Source: Bacteroidaceae bacterium
GTDB taxonomy: Bacteria; Bacteroidota; Bacteroidia; Bacteroidales; Bacteroidaceae
NCBI GenBank assembly: GCA_017467885.1
Contig: JAFUKC010000029.1
Location: forward strand, 1 to 64,000
DNA length: 64,000 nucleotides
Direction: 5' to 3'
Shown piece by piece: positions 18,871-27,083 of this stretch. The translations under genes were made by a program, and so were the position numbers. Each line of letters opens with the position of its first letter. The first letter of the stretch is position 1. The notes under the pieces are model-generated. The model was given only the letters and a program-made list of their open reading frames with translations, made no database searches and was not told the origin of the DNA.

Positions 18871-20317
18871 CATTTTGGAACGAATAGATTGGTGGACAAT
18901 CGGCCTATATCTGTCTCTTGCCATAATGGGGTGGCTTGCCATCTGCAGTGCCGGAAACAGTTTTCTGAAAACCGATTTGTTCGATTTTTTCAGTTTGTCG
19001 GAGAGAACCGGCAAGCAAGCTATGTGGATGGGTGTATCAATGTTCGTAGGAATAATACTGTTATGCTTCGACAAACGTATATACAAAGATTGGGCCTACA
19101 TCATATACATCTGCTTCATGATATTGGGAATAGTCACCATTTTCATTGCAAAAGATGTCAAAGGTTCGCACTCTTGGATAACAATCGGCTCGTTCGGACT
19201 GCAACCGGCAGAATTCATGAAATTTGCAACAACGCTTGCATTGGCAAGTTTCATGAGCAAACATGGTTTTTCATTAAATAACGATGGAAATATCTTTAAA
19301 TGTATAGCGCTATTCATGTTGCCTATGATGATAATAATAGGACAAAATGAAACCGGCAGCGCACTTGTATACTCGGCATTCTTCTTTGTACTCTACCGGG
19401 AAGGAATGACCGGGCTTGTATTGCTTGCAACCATAAGTGCAGTAGTGTACTTCGTTGTTGGTACACGCTTTGACGAAGTGACATTTGAAACCCTTCCAAC
19501 ATCTGTAGGAGAGTATGCCGTTATAATTATAATGCAGATATTTTCCATCTTTATGGTCAAATATTGGTGCCGCAACGACAAGACATTCGTTATAATGCTT
19601 GCTGTAAATATTGTTGTAACACTTATTACCTACTGGATTGGAATATACCTTATAGCATTCGATATCGTATATGTACAATATCTTCTTATCGCATTTAACA
19701 TCGTATACCTTCTTATACAAATAAAACTTCGCAAAGAGAAAAGAAATATCTGGGTATGTATCTTCATCATTGGCTCGTTGGTTTTCTACAACTCATGCGA
19801 TTATGTAATGCACGAAGTTCTGAAACCGCATCAGAGGTTACGTATAGAGGTTCTTCTGGGACTCAAAGAGGACCTTGCCAATGCAGGATATAATGTACAC
19901 CAATCTAAAATTGCAATTGGTTCGGGGGGTGTATTAGGAAAGGGATTTCTTAACGGTACCCAAACAAAATTGAAATATGTACCCGAACAGGATACCGATT
20001 TCATATTCTGTACAATAGGTGAAGAGCAAGGCTTTGTGGGAGCATCGGCCATACTGATTTTATTCGTGGCATTCATATTACGCCTCATATCACTCGCCGA
20101 AAGACAGAACGACCGTTTCGGAAGAGTCTATGGCTATTCTGTCGCATCGATTTTCTTTCTGCACTTTGCTATAAACATTGGAATGGTGCTGGGTATAATG
20201 CCGGTTATCGGCATTCCTTTGCCATTCTTCAGCTATGGCGGCTCTTCATTTCTTGGTTTCTCTATATTGTTATTCAGTTTTCTTCGTATTGATGCCGACC
20301 GCAACCTACGAGTTTAA
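18851..20317 (+). CDS. rodA: Peptidoglycan glycosyltransferase RodA (SEDS family)
   Basis: A 488-residue polytopic protein that polymerises lipid II during elongation, paired with PBP2. About ten membrane helices are visible. The conserved WITIGSFGLQPAEF segment and the late loop with PEQDTDFIFCTIGEEQGFVG, followed by GIPLPFFSYGGSS, are diagnostic of SEDS proteins. The protein is longer than E. coli RodA because of an inserted hydrophobic stretch in the middle (about 220-310), a form I associate with Bacteroidetes. The 3' end runs 44 bases into the convergent gldH gene. Confidence 0.94.
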   Translation: MERERGNILERIDWWTIGLYLSLAIMGWLAICSAGNSFLKTDLFDFFSLSERTGKQAMWMGVSMFVGIILLCFDKRIYKDWAYIIYICFMILGIVTIFIAKDVKGSHSWITIGSFGLQPAEFMKFATTLALASFMSKHGFSLNNDGNIFKCIALFMLPMMIIIGQNETGSALVYSAFFFVLYREGMTGLVLLATISAVVYFVVGTRFDEVTFETLPTSVGEYAVIIIMQIFSIFMVKYWCRNDKTFVIMLAVNIVVTLITYWIGIYLIAFDIVYVQYLLIAFNIVYLLIQIKLRKEKRNIWVCIFIIGSLVFYNSCDYVMHEVLKPHQRLRIEVLLGLKEDLANAGYNVHQSKIAIGSGGVLGKGFLNGTQTKLKYVPEQDTDFIFCTIGEEQGFVGASAILILFVAFILRLISLAERQNDRFGRVYGYSVASIFFLHFAINIGMVLGIMPVIGIPLPFFSYGGSSFLGFSILLFSFLRIDADRNLRV

Positions 20318-20759
20318 TTCCGACATTGTAGATTCCCGGCAGTACATCATCGTTCATGATGGGATAAATACGAAGCAACAAAGTATCGTTTGACGGCACA
20401 TCTAAATTACCGACAGGAATGCTCAACTGCCTTAACAAACCTGCGGTAGCACCGTTGGGCACCCCTTGTACACTGTATATAGGAAGAGAAAAAGTATCCG
20501 CAGGGATCTCCGAATACTCTTCGGAAACATTTTCCAAGGCAATCCATAATTCGCGATAAGGATAATCGGAATTACATCGCAACTCGACATTAGCCGATAA
20601 TTCTTTATCGCCCCTACCGGCTCCATAACAAGCAAACAACAAAGTATCGGAATAAGACCATTCACCGCCCAAAGTATGATGGCAGTGGAAACGTACGTCG
20701 TCGCATGCACATAATACAAGCAGAAAAGTAACAAGAAATATATTACTCGACCGAAGCAT
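20274..20759 (-). CDS. gldH: GldH-type lipoprotein
   Basis: A 161-residue lipoprotein. The ATG at 20759 gives a lipoprotein signal with lipobox LCAC and acidic residues just after the Cys (DD); the longer open frame upstream lies inside ricT and encodes a basic, unrelated stretch. The mature part reads as a beta-rich domain with WSYSDTLLFAC and YPYRELWIALEN, matching the GldH family first found in Flavobacterium gliding and conserved in non-gliding Bacteroidales, where its role is unclear. The start overlaps the ricT stop by 17 bases and the 3' end overlaps rodA. Confidence 0.85.
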   Translation of the reverse strand: MLRSSNIFLVTFLLVLCACDDVRFHCHHTLGGEWSYSDTLLFACYGAGRGDKELSANVELRCNSDYPYRELWIALENVSEEYSEIPADTFSLPIYSVQGVPNGATAGLLRQLSIPVGNLDVPSNDTLLLRIYPIMNDDVLPGIYNVGIKLVGCGRHQYEEN

Positions 20760-21906
20760 TATTCTTTGTATTCGATTTTTCTTTTTTACCGGACGGTCTG
20801 TTATCGGGACGTTTACCGCTGTTCTTTTTACGTTTCTTATTCTTACCGGCATTATCAAAACGTGCAATATTATCCTGTTCAAGCAAATCTACACTACGCC
20901 TATCCTCGCCTACTGTACTCGAGAGGGTGTCGGGACGTTCTCCACGTCTATTCATCTCTATTACGGCATTTGCACGTCGTGCACTTATCGTCACCAAATT
21001 GGCAGCCAAACGTTTATCGGTCGAATATGTAAGTTCGTTCTTCAGTATATCCGTTTTAAAGAGATAATACGTACCGTCTTTTGTTTCCAACTCGATATCT
21101 CGTGAAGGCAAGCCACGCGAAGCCTCAACGTATGCGTCCACCTCGTAATTAAGGCAACATTTGAGTTTTGCGCACTGCCCTGCAAGTTTCTGTGGATTCA
21201 GCGAAATATCCTGAAAACGTGCAGCAGCAGTCGATACCGAAACAAAATTTGTTGTAAATGTTGCACAGCACAGTTCGCGACCACATGGACCGATACCACC
21301 TATTCGCCCGGCCTCCTGACGCGCCCCAATCTGTTTCATCTCAATCTTTATCTTAAACACATCGGCAAGAACCTTTATCAACTGCCTGAAATCGACACGA
21401 TTATCAGCAATATAGTAGAATATTGCTTTCTGCCCATCACCCTGATACTCCACATCCCCAATTTTCATATCGAGTTCCAGGTCCTTTGCAATCTGACGCG
21501 AGCGAATCATTGTATCGTGCTCACGCGCCTTTGCCTCTTCATATTTCTCCATATCCACAGGCTTGGCTTTTCGATACACACGCTTGAATTCCGACTCGGG
21601 TGTAAGACGTGTCTTTTTCAGTTGCAGCAACACCAAACGTCCTGTAAGTGTTACTCGACCAATATCGTGCCCGGGCGTAGCCTCAACGGCAACTACATCA
21701 CCTTTCTTCAGAGGTATATTGTTACTGTTGCGATAATAACCTTTACGTGTGTTTTTAAACTGCACTTCTACTATATCGGTATCTTCGTAATTACCGGGAA
21801 CATCGGCAAGCCAATCAAAGGTATGCAAGGGAGCATCCATCCTATCACACACCTTACAACACTTTCCTGTAAAGGCATCCTGCTCTTTGTATCTGTAATC
21901 TTCCAT
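20743..21906 (-). CDS. ricT: PSP1-domain protein, RicT/YaaT family
   Basis: A 387-residue protein with the PSP1 domain in its first 270 residues. Cysteines characteristic of the iron-sulfur-binding RicT group are present: an early KCCKVC at 15-20, then GPCGRELCC and CAKLKCCLNYE. In Bacillus the RicAFT complex carries iron-sulfur clusters and affects RNase Y and phosphorelay function; in Bacteroidales the partner proteins are unknown. The C-terminus is a low-complexity, Lys/Asn-rich tail. It lies directly after holB (the ATG is adjacent to the holB stop), a conserved pairing that suggests a shared transcript from metF or holB. Confidence 0.9.
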   Translation of the reverse strand: MEDYRYKEQDAFTGKCCKVCDRMDAPLHTFDWLADVPGNYEDTDIVEVQFKNTRKGYYRNSNNIPLKKGDVVAVEATPGHDIGRVTLTGRLVLLQLKKTRLTPESEFKRVYRKAKPVDMEKYEEAKAREHDTMIRSRQIAKDLELDMKIGDVEYQGDGQKAIFYYIADNRVDFRQLIKVLADVFKIKIEMKQIGARQEAGRIGGIGPCGRELCCATFTTNFVSVSTAAARFQDISLNPQKLAGQCAKLKCCLNYEVDAYVEASRGLPSRDIELETKDGTYYLFKTDILKNELTYSTDKRLAANLVTISARRANAVIEMNRRGERPDTLSSTVGEDRRSVDLLEQDNIARFDNAGKNKKRKKNSGKRPDNRPSGKKEKSNTKNNASVE

Positions 21907-23043
21907 TTATCTGTTTTTTATCCAAACAATCAATCTCAACGCCATGTCGAAAAAAATCATTTTTGCATTTACATTCTGTTCTATATGTTTTTGCGCATCG
22001 GCAAGTTCTTCCATTATTCCAATAATATTGTTCTCGTTCACAAATGGAGAGAAACGTTGCGAAAAATTACGCTCATCGTTCGAAAGATAAACCATCTCGC
22101 CACGCTTGAAATTCATAATAAAATTCTCCCGTATCATACGCTGACAATAATCGAGAAGCCCCTTCTGACGTTCGCGCCCCAATGCAGCAACCTGCTCGCT
22201 CCAACGTTTCATCTCGCGAATGTTACGAGCATAGGCTATACGCATAAGTTGCGAGAAGAGGTCAAGGAACAAACCCTTATCTGTATCTACACGAAGCATC
22301 TCTTCGGCCTTCTCCCAATCACCTCCGCATTGTTGTGCTACACGGCGGGCATCCTCGGGAGTGAGACCGTAACGTTCCATAAGAGCTGCTTCAATATCCA
22401 CAGGCAATATTTTGGGAATATCAATACGCTGTGTACGACTCAGAATAGTAGGAATAATCATATCCGGTTGCTCCGATACAAGTATAAACAGTGTATCCTT
22501 CGGAGGCTCCTCGATAATCTTAAGCAATTTGTTCGAGCACGCCTCTTTCATCTTCTCGGGCAACCAGATAATGACAATCTTCCAACCCCCTTCACGCGAT
22601 TGCATCGAGAGTTTCTGTAAAATCTCGCCACTCTCACGTTCATAAATCATCGGTTGCTGATTCTCCACATCGAGTTTCTCCAACCAATCATTATAGGAAA
22701 AATATGGATTCTTAATGAACAGGCTGCGCCACTCCGAGATATATTCATCACTGACAGGTGCACTATCCGACGAAGCACCTTTCTTTTTCCTTACCGGAAA
22801 TACAAAATGTAAATCGGAGTGTATCAACTTATTTATCTTGACGCATGTCGGGCAAGAGTTGCATGCATGGCCGTCACTGTGATTAGCACACAGCAGGTAG
22901 TGCGCAAGCGCCACAGCCATCGGCAACTTACCGTTACCGCGAGGGCCGGTAAACAGCAGAGCATGTGCCAAACGGTCCTCGTCCACACAGCGACACAACT
23001 GCTCTTTTATAATATCTTGTCCTATGACGTCGGCAAACAACAT
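21907..23043 (-). CDS. holB: DNA polymerase III delta' subunit
   Basis: A 378-residue clamp-loader protein. It has the AAA+ fold, with FADVIGQDIIKEQL at the N-terminus, a P-loop region GPRGNGKLPMA (about 33-43) and a four-Cys zinc module at about 52-68 (C...CNSCPTC). The sensor region KLLKIIEEPPKDTLFILVSE and the LSRTQRIDIPK stretch are typical of delta'. The loader places the DnaN sliding clamp, encoded elsewhere in this window, on DNA. It follows metF by one base and abuts ricT. Confidence 0.92.
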   Translation of the reverse strand: MLFADVIGQDIIKEQLCRCVDEDRLAHALLFTGPRGNGKLPMAVALAHYLLCANHSDGHACNSCPTCVKINKLIHSDLHFVFPVRKKKGASSDSAPVSDEYISEWRSLFIKNPYFSYNDWLEKLDVENQQPMIYERESGEILQKLSMQSREGGWKIVIIWLPEKMKEACSNKLLKIIEEPPKDTLFILVSEQPDMIIPTILSRTQRIDIPKILPVDIEAALMERYGLTPEDARRVAQQCGGDWEKAEEMLRVDTDKGLFLDLFSQLMRIAYARNIREMKRWSEQVAALGRERQKGLLDYCQRMIRENFIMNFKRGEMVYLSNDERNFSQRFSPFVNENNIIGIMEELADAQKHIEQNVNAKMIFFDMALRLIVWIKNR

Positions 23044-23044
23044 A

Positions 23045-23998
23045 TCAGTATATTGTTTTAGCTATTTCACAAACACTATCCACTGCATTCATCGTATAAA
23101 AATGTATACTTGGTACACCGTAAGCAATCAATTCGCGACACTGGCTGATTGCCCACTCACGACCAACCTGCTCAACAGCTGCATCATCCTTGCATTTAAG
23201 TAATTCGGCAACTAACGGCTCGGGTAAATCCACTCGGAAAGTTTTTGGCAATACATTCATTTGCGATTTTCGGTATATGGGTTTTATACCCGGAATTATA
23301 GGGATTGTAATACCCGTCTCACGTGCACGCTTGACAAATTCGAAATATTTGTCATTGTCAAAAAACATCTGTGTAACGGCATATTCGGCGCCTTCATCGA
23401 CCTTTTGTTTAAGGAAAAAGAGGTCGGTATCGAGATTGGGGGCCTCTTCATGTTTCTCCGGATAACACGCCACACCATACGAAAAACGCTCGCCCTTCTC
23501 ACGCATCTGTGAACCATCGATAAAGAAACCCTCATTATAGCGGTTTATCTGCCTTTGCAGGTCGATTGCATGGGCATGCCCACCTTCTATGGGTACAAAA
23601 TTCTTGTCTTCCTTTACCTTATCGCCACGCAATACCAATATATCGGTTATACCCGACAATTGCAAATCAATAAGTACATACTCGGTCTCCTCTTTTGTAA
23701 AACCGTTGCACAAAATATGCGGGACAACGGGTACGCCGTAACGGTGATGTATCGCTGTTGCCACAGCCACAGTTCCGGGACGACGACGTATATTGGAACG
23801 CACAAACGTCCCTCCACCCATGTCAACATATATATTTTCGCTATGATGCGTAGTAATATTTATATATTTAGGGTTGTAATCCATCAATTTATCTATAGAG
23901 GCAAAAAGTTTTGCCGTACCGGTTCCCTTTATCGGAGGCAATACCTCAAACGAGAAAGCCGTTTTATCCGATTTATTTATACAATCTATTACTCTCAT
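23045..23998 (-). CDS. metF: Methylenetetrahydrofolate reductase
   Basis: A 317-residue FAD enzyme reducing 5,10-methylene-THF to 5-methyl-THF for methionine synthesis. The TIM-barrel segments FSFEVLPPIKGTG, NITTHHSE, ILVLRGDK and the FAD-site run with AVTQMFFDNDKYFEFV are clear. The length is normal for the bacterial enzyme. It is the first gene of the minus-strand metF-holB-ricT-gldH cluster and has a candidate -7 box at 24057. Confidence 0.95.
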   Translation of the reverse strand: MRVIDCINKSDKTAFSFEVLPPIKGTGTAKLFASIDKLMDYNPKYINITTHHSENIYVDMGGGTFVRSNIRRRPGTVAVATAIHHRYGVPVVPHILCNGFTKEETEYVLIDLQLSGITDILVLRGDKVKEDKNFVPIEGGHAHAIDLQRQINRYNEGFFIDGSQMREKGERFSYGVACYPEKHEEAPNLDTDLFFLKQKVDEGAEYAVTQMFFDNDKYFEFVKRARETGITIPIIPGIKPIYRKSQMNVLPKTFRVDLPEPLVAELLKCKDDAAVEQVGREWAISQCRELIAYGVPSIHFYTMNAVDSVCEIAKTIY

Positions 23999-24056
23999 TT
24001 TCTATATAAAATCATTTTGTCATTATAGACACAGCCTGCCACAGCCGATTAATCAA

Positions 24057-24064
24057 CAAAGTTA
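24057..24064 (-). promoter_or_regulatory. Candidate -7 box of metF
   Basis: The minus strand reads TAACTTTG, fitting TAnnTTTG, with a leader of about 50 bases to the metF ATG. No -33 box was recognised. Confidence 0.4.
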
Positions 24065-24117
24065 ATAAGAAAAATCGAAAAACTTTCCTTTATAGAAAGA
24101 ATCTTGTAATAATAATA

Positions 24118-24144
24118 CCCGCCACGTTGTCACAACGTGGCGGG
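24118..24144 (-). terminator. Stem-loop terminator after the PepSY-like lipoprotein gene
   Basis: GC-rich perfect 12-bp stem (24118-24129 with 24133-24144) and 3-base loop, 55 bases past the stop of the 24200 gene and before the metF promoter. It separates the PepSY genes from the metF cluster. Confidence 0.7.
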
Positions 24145-24199
24145 CAGCAATATTATCAATCTATTACTATGAAAACTTTAGAAGTTGTTTCTGTTATCT

Positions 24200-24646
24200 T
24201 TACGGACGCTGTTCGAAAAGTTCACCGGCAGGTGTAACATATACATACTTCTCGAAATTGCCTTTGTCTATTTCTATTTCATAATACTCTACGGTAGGCC
24301 ATTGCTCATAATCTATATCATCGATACGATAATCGGGATAGGCCGTTGCCACAGCACTTTTGACAACCTCGGGCAGTTCGGCCAACGACACATCCCAAGT
24401 GGTATAAACCCATTCATTTGAACTGTTGAAATAGAGGTCCTTGATACGAGAATCGTGCAGAATCTCAACCTCGAGCAAACCATTGTTCTCATACTCGGAA
24501 TGGCGTATTTTTGCACCGGAATAGTTCAACTGTACAAACTGTTTAACAGTATCGGGTGTAGGAACTCTCTTATCGTCATCATCGTCGCTGCAAGCTGCAA
24601 ATGAAAAGATGGCAGCCAAAGCAAAAAGTGAAAGTAATTTTTTCAT
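24200..24646 (-). CDS. PepSY-like lipoprotein
   Basis: A 148-residue lipoprotein with lipobox FAAC and a run of five Asp right after the Cys (CSDDDDDKR), the pattern linked to surface display in Bacteroidetes. The mature part contains two tandem PepSY-like units: QLNYSGAKIRHSEYENNGLLEV...LYFNSSNEWVYT and ATAYPDYRIDDIDYEQW...YEIEIDKG. It is distantly related to the two proteins encoded just upstream (24710, 25324). It has no copy of the shared operator in its own 63-base upstream gap, so it is probably co-transcribed with the 24710 gene. PepSY-like domains are thought to bind or inhibit partners in the periplasm; the partner is unknown. Confidence 0.75.
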   Translation of the reverse strand: MKKLLSLFALAAIFSFAACSDDDDDKRVPTPDTVKQFVQLNYSGAKIRHSEYENNGLLEVEILHDSRIKDLYFNSSNEWVYTTWDVSLAELPEVVKSAVATAYPDYRIDDIDYEQWPTVEYYEIEIDKGNFEKYVYVTPAGELFEQRP

Positions 24647-24709
24647 AATTGTCAGTTTTTTGTTTAGTAAATATTTATTAACAGTTGTTTAGTTATTGCA
24701 GGGCAGATA

Positions 24710-25150
24710 TCAATCATCTATATCTATTATATTGAACTTTTTATCAAAAGTGAGTTCCAATTTATTGGAAAGACGAACCTCGTAATCGCTTCTGCTGCGT
24801 TCTATTTGCAAAATCCGAGCATCAGAGTAGTGTTCACTGACATATTTGGCAATACATTCGGGAATAATCTCTGCCGGCACATTCGAATATCTGCAATCAA
24901 CCTCTTTCCAATCACCGTTACGCATAAATTCAATTTTTGTACCATTGGTAAAAACCACTTCATAACTTCTTTCAAGAAAATCGCGCTCCTCCTTAACATA
25001 CGAAATTTTAAGATCTCCGAAGTTTTCGTTGATAAACTGCTGCGAAGCAAGCGGTAATTTTTCCTTTGTAATAACTCTGTCATTATCCGCTTTTGCCGCT
25101 ATCACTCCAAACGAAAGGAACACAAATGCTACTAATAAAATCTTTCTCAT
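24710..25150 (-). CDS. Secreted PepSY-like protein (DUF2874 type), copy 1
   Basis: A 146-residue protein with a cleavable signal peptide (about 1-21, ending AAKAD). The mature part consists of two PepSY-like repeats: LPLASQQFINENFGD...FTNGTKIEFMRNGDWKEVDC and ECIAKYVSEHYSDARI...LSNKLELTFDKKFNIID. It is clearly paralogous to the 25324 gene: the two share the order ITKEKLP, YVKEERDFLE, WKEVDCR, ILQIER, LELTFDKK/N and an IDIDD terminus. An operator with two TTTCAG half-sites 11 bp apart lies at 25270-25306. It is predicted to be induced by the two-component system at 27232-29180. Confidence 0.85.
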   Translation of the reverse strand: MRKILLVAFVFLSFGVIAAKADNDRVITKEKLPLASQQFINENFGDLKISYVKEERDFLERSYEVVFTNGTKIEFMRNGDWKEVDCRYSNVPAEIIPECIAKYVSEHYSDARILQIERSRSDYEVRLSNKLELTFDKKFNIIDIDD

Positions 25151-25269
25151 AATCTCTTTTTTTAATGTGGTTAAACTTTAATTCTATAACAACCGATACA
25201 AGAAGATTTGTTCAGATACACTCTACAAATTCATCTATTGAATCATCGGCCTTTTTGTTATTTACATTG

Positions 25270-25306
25270 CAAATATTATATATGATTCTGAAATAAAACT
25301 GAAATA
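25270..25306 (-). promoter_or_regulatory. Shared operator-promoter block, copy before the 24710 gene
   Basis: On the minus strand: TTTCAG, five bases, TTTCAG, then AATCA, and ten bases after the second half-site AATATTTG as -7 box. The half-sites are 11 bp apart, the usual helical repeat for tandem OmpR-family sites. The 37-base block aligns without gaps to those at 25859-25895 and 29198-29234. No separate TTTG -33 box exists; the operator occupies that position, as expected for an activator-dependent promoter. Confidence 0.75.
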
Positions 25307-25323
25307 GGTGGGAAAAATTCTAT

Positions 25324-25773
25324 TTAATCATCAATATCTATTATATTTAAGTTTTTATCGAATGTAAGCTCTAAACGGTTAGAAGTACGCACCTCATAAT
25401 CATAACGGTCACGTTCTATCTGCAGAATCTTTTTATCACCATAGTGTTCGGCAATATATCTCTCTATCTCATCCGGAACTACTGCCGACGGAACCTGAGC
25501 ATTGCGACAATCAATCTCCTTCCAAACACCGTCCCGCGAAAATTCCACCTTTGAGGCATCGGAGAAGACAACCTCGAACGTTTTCTCAAGGAAATCGTGT
25601 TCCTCTTTTATATATGATATTTTACTGCCGGCAAAATGTTTGTCGATAAATTGTTTTGCTTCTGTAGGAAGTTGTTCTTTTGTAATTATACGGTTACGCT
25701 CAAGAATATCAGCATTAGCGACTGAAACTGTAAAAACTGAAAGTAAAGCTGCAAACAAAAAATTTCTTTTCAT
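25324..25773 (-). CDS. Secreted PepSY-like protein (DUF2874 type), copy 2
   Basis: A 149-residue paralogue of the 24710 gene, colinear over its whole length. The signal peptide covers about 1-21 (ending VANAD). The repeats carry TEAKQFIDKHFAGSKISYIKEE and DEIERYIAEHYGDKKILQIERD, and the protein ends IDIDD. The family binds no known cofactor, and exact function is unknown. The intergenic DNA upstream of both copies is also alike (identical TTTACATTGC plus the next ten bases and the operator), so the duplication included the promoter. Regulation by the nearby response regulator is inferred. Confidence 0.85.
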   Translation of the reverse strand: MKRNFLFAALLSVFTVSVANADILERNRIITKEQLPTEAKQFIDKHFAGSKISYIKEEHDFLEKTFEVVFSDASKVEFSRDGVWKEIDCRNAQVPSAVVPDEIERYIAEHYGDKKILQIERDRYDYEVRTSNRLELTFDKNLNIIDIDD

Positions 25774-25858
25774 AATTCAATTAGTTTTTTTAGTAGTTAT
25801 CAATTATTATATCTTTTATTACACAATTAACAAAGCCTGTTTGACTACGTTTACATTG

Positions 25859-25895
25859 CAAATATTATAAGTGATTATGAAAAGAAACTGAAATG
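25859..25895 (-). promoter_or_regulatory. Shared operator-promoter block, copy before the 25324 gene
   Basis: On the minus strand: TTTCAG, five bases, TTTCAT, AATCA, then AATATTTG at the same distance as in the 25270 copy. The second half-site differs at one base from the ideal. Confidence 0.72.
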
Positions 25896-25920
25896 AAAAA
25901 AAATCTTTGTTTTTTTTCTC

Positions 25921-26052
25921 AAAAAATCGCAGAAATTGCAATTATCTTGTAATTAAACGGTTGGTCGGATTGCTTGAAAATTGGGTAACGAGATAGCAAC
26001 CGTTCGTATTTCAGAGTTCTTCATTGTTATGCTTCAATGTGATAACTCTTGA
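25921..26052 (-). ncRNA. Candidate small RNA of about 130 nt
   Basis: On the minus strand, TACCTTTG (26058-26065) is a perfect -7 box, predicting a start near 26051. The RNA would begin with a hairpin: AGAGTT/AACTCT (26044-26049 with 26013-26018) plus CATTG/CAATG inside it. A second 8-bp stem pairs 25997-26004 with 25956-25963, enclosing about 33 bases. A run of six U follows at 25921-25926. No reading frame of note lies here. Alternatively this is a second, long-leader promoter for the 25324 gene. No known RNA family was recognised. Confidence 0.35.
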
Positions 26053-26105
26053 CCTTGCAAAGGTATCAAAAAATGTTATTCAGAAATTGATTTTTCAAAA
26101 GATTA

Positions 26106-26136
26106 TTGCCCATTTCGGATAATCAAATTAATTTTG
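26106..26136 (+). promoter_or_regulatory. Promoter of the YjbR-cupin pair
   Basis: TTG at 26106-26108, a 20-base spacer, and TAATTTTG at 26129-26136. The leader to the ATG at 26163 would be about 20 bases. Confidence 0.55.
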
Positions 26137-26162
26137 CGTTACAAGACGAAAGGAAGACCACT

Positions 26163-26561
26163 ATGGATTTGATGGATTGTCGGGAGTATATTATGTCATT
26201 GCCAATGGCAGAAGAGTGTCAGCCGTTTGACGATGATATAGTCGTGTACAAAATATGTGGTAAATGGTTTGCCACCATAATTTTTTCACGAGGTAATTAT
26301 ATCGCTGTCAAGTGTCACCCTGACCGTGCTGTGCTTTTGCGTGATGAGTATTCGCCCATAACGCCTGCTTGGCATTACAATAAGAAATATTGGAACGACT
26401 TGTTGGTAACTGCTTTACCCGAAGAGGTTGTGAAACGAGAGATTCGTCATTCCTATTTTACTGTTATCCGAAAGAATGTTTCGCCCAAAACATTACGACA
26501 AAAAGTCCTTACAATCGCTATTCAATCAGGTATTGAAGACGATGCCGTAATACCAGAATAA
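26163..26561 (+). CDS. MmcQ/YjbR family protein
   Basis: A 132-residue protein of the CyaY-like fold family known as MmcQ/YjbR. The ATG at 26163 follows the predicted promoter; a longer frame from 26106 would run into the promoter, and an ATG three codons on is equally possible. Family features are the early LPMAEECQPFDDD, the strand pair VVYKICGKWFATI, the IAVKCHPD block, and a late SYFTVIRKNVSPKTLR segment. Some members bind DNA in vitro, but the biological role is unknown. It lies 18 bases before a cupin gene on the same strand. The pair sits between the PepSY genes and their presumed regulators and is transcribed the opposite way. Confidence 0.85.
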   Translation: MDLMDCREYIMSLPMAEECQPFDDDIVVYKICGKWFATIIFSRGNYIAVKCHPDRAVLLRDEYSPITPAWHYNKKYWNDLLVTALPEEVVKREIRHSYFTVIRKNVSPKTLRQKVLTIAIQSGIEDDAVIPE

Positions 26562-26579
26562 TTTTAACCACATGAATAT

Positions 26580-27083
26580 ATGGCAACAATCATAAAGAAG
26601 GGACAATGGAATTTTCAGCCAAATCCGAACAAGATAGACGGTTTTAGACTATTGACTGATAACACGAGAGAGAATATGGGAATCATTCCCAAATGGCTCA
26701 ATTTTGATGTGCGAAAGCTCAATCCTCGTGAATGTAATGCAGCCTATCATTTTCATCGTTATGCAGAAGAACTATTTATCATACAACAAGGAGAAGCCAC
26801 ATTACGCACTCCCAAAGGTCTGGAAATAGTAAAATCGGGAGATATGATATTTTTTGAATCTGGAGAAACAGGTGCTCATCAGCTTTATAACCATACAGAC
26901 GCCCCCTGTATTTTTCTTGATATACGCACTTACATAGGTCACGATATTTGTGAATATCCAGACTCAAATAAAATTATCATAGTTCCCAATGGAGAGACAT
27001 TCAAGCGCGATGAGCAGCACAACTATTTTGATGGAGAAGAAAACATTCAAGATATTTGGAATGAATTAAGCAATACGAAGTGA
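26580..27083 (+). CDS. Cupin-domain protein
   Basis: A 167-residue single-domain cupin. Motif 1 is visible as HFHRYAEELFIIQQGEA (two His and the Glu as metal ligands, about 59-75), and motif 2 as GDMIFFESGETGAHQLYN, with a metal-ligand His near 100. The residues needed to bind a metal are thus present. No extra domain or signal peptide is seen. Sugar isomerase, dioxygenase or small-molecule sensing are all possible; the sequence does not decide. Its stop codon forms the start of a terminator hairpin. Confidence 0.85.
   Translation: MATIIKKGQWNFQPNPNKIDGFRLLTDNTRENMGIIPKWLNFDVRKLNPRECNAAYHFHRYAEELFIIQQGEATLRTPKGLEIVKSGDMIFFESGETGAHQLYNHTDAPCIFLDIRTYIGHDICEYPDSNKIIIVPNGETFKRDEQHNYFDGEENIQDIWNELSNTK

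Noticed and set aside
21517..22620. Long plus-strand reading frame of 367 codons
   Set aside because: It lies antisense to ricT and holB, both clear genes, and its product has no family resemblance or ribosome-binding context.
24118..24144. Palindromic operator for metF
   Set aside because: The GC-rich hairpin lies beyond the metF -7 box and right after a convergent-side gene end; a terminator explains it better.
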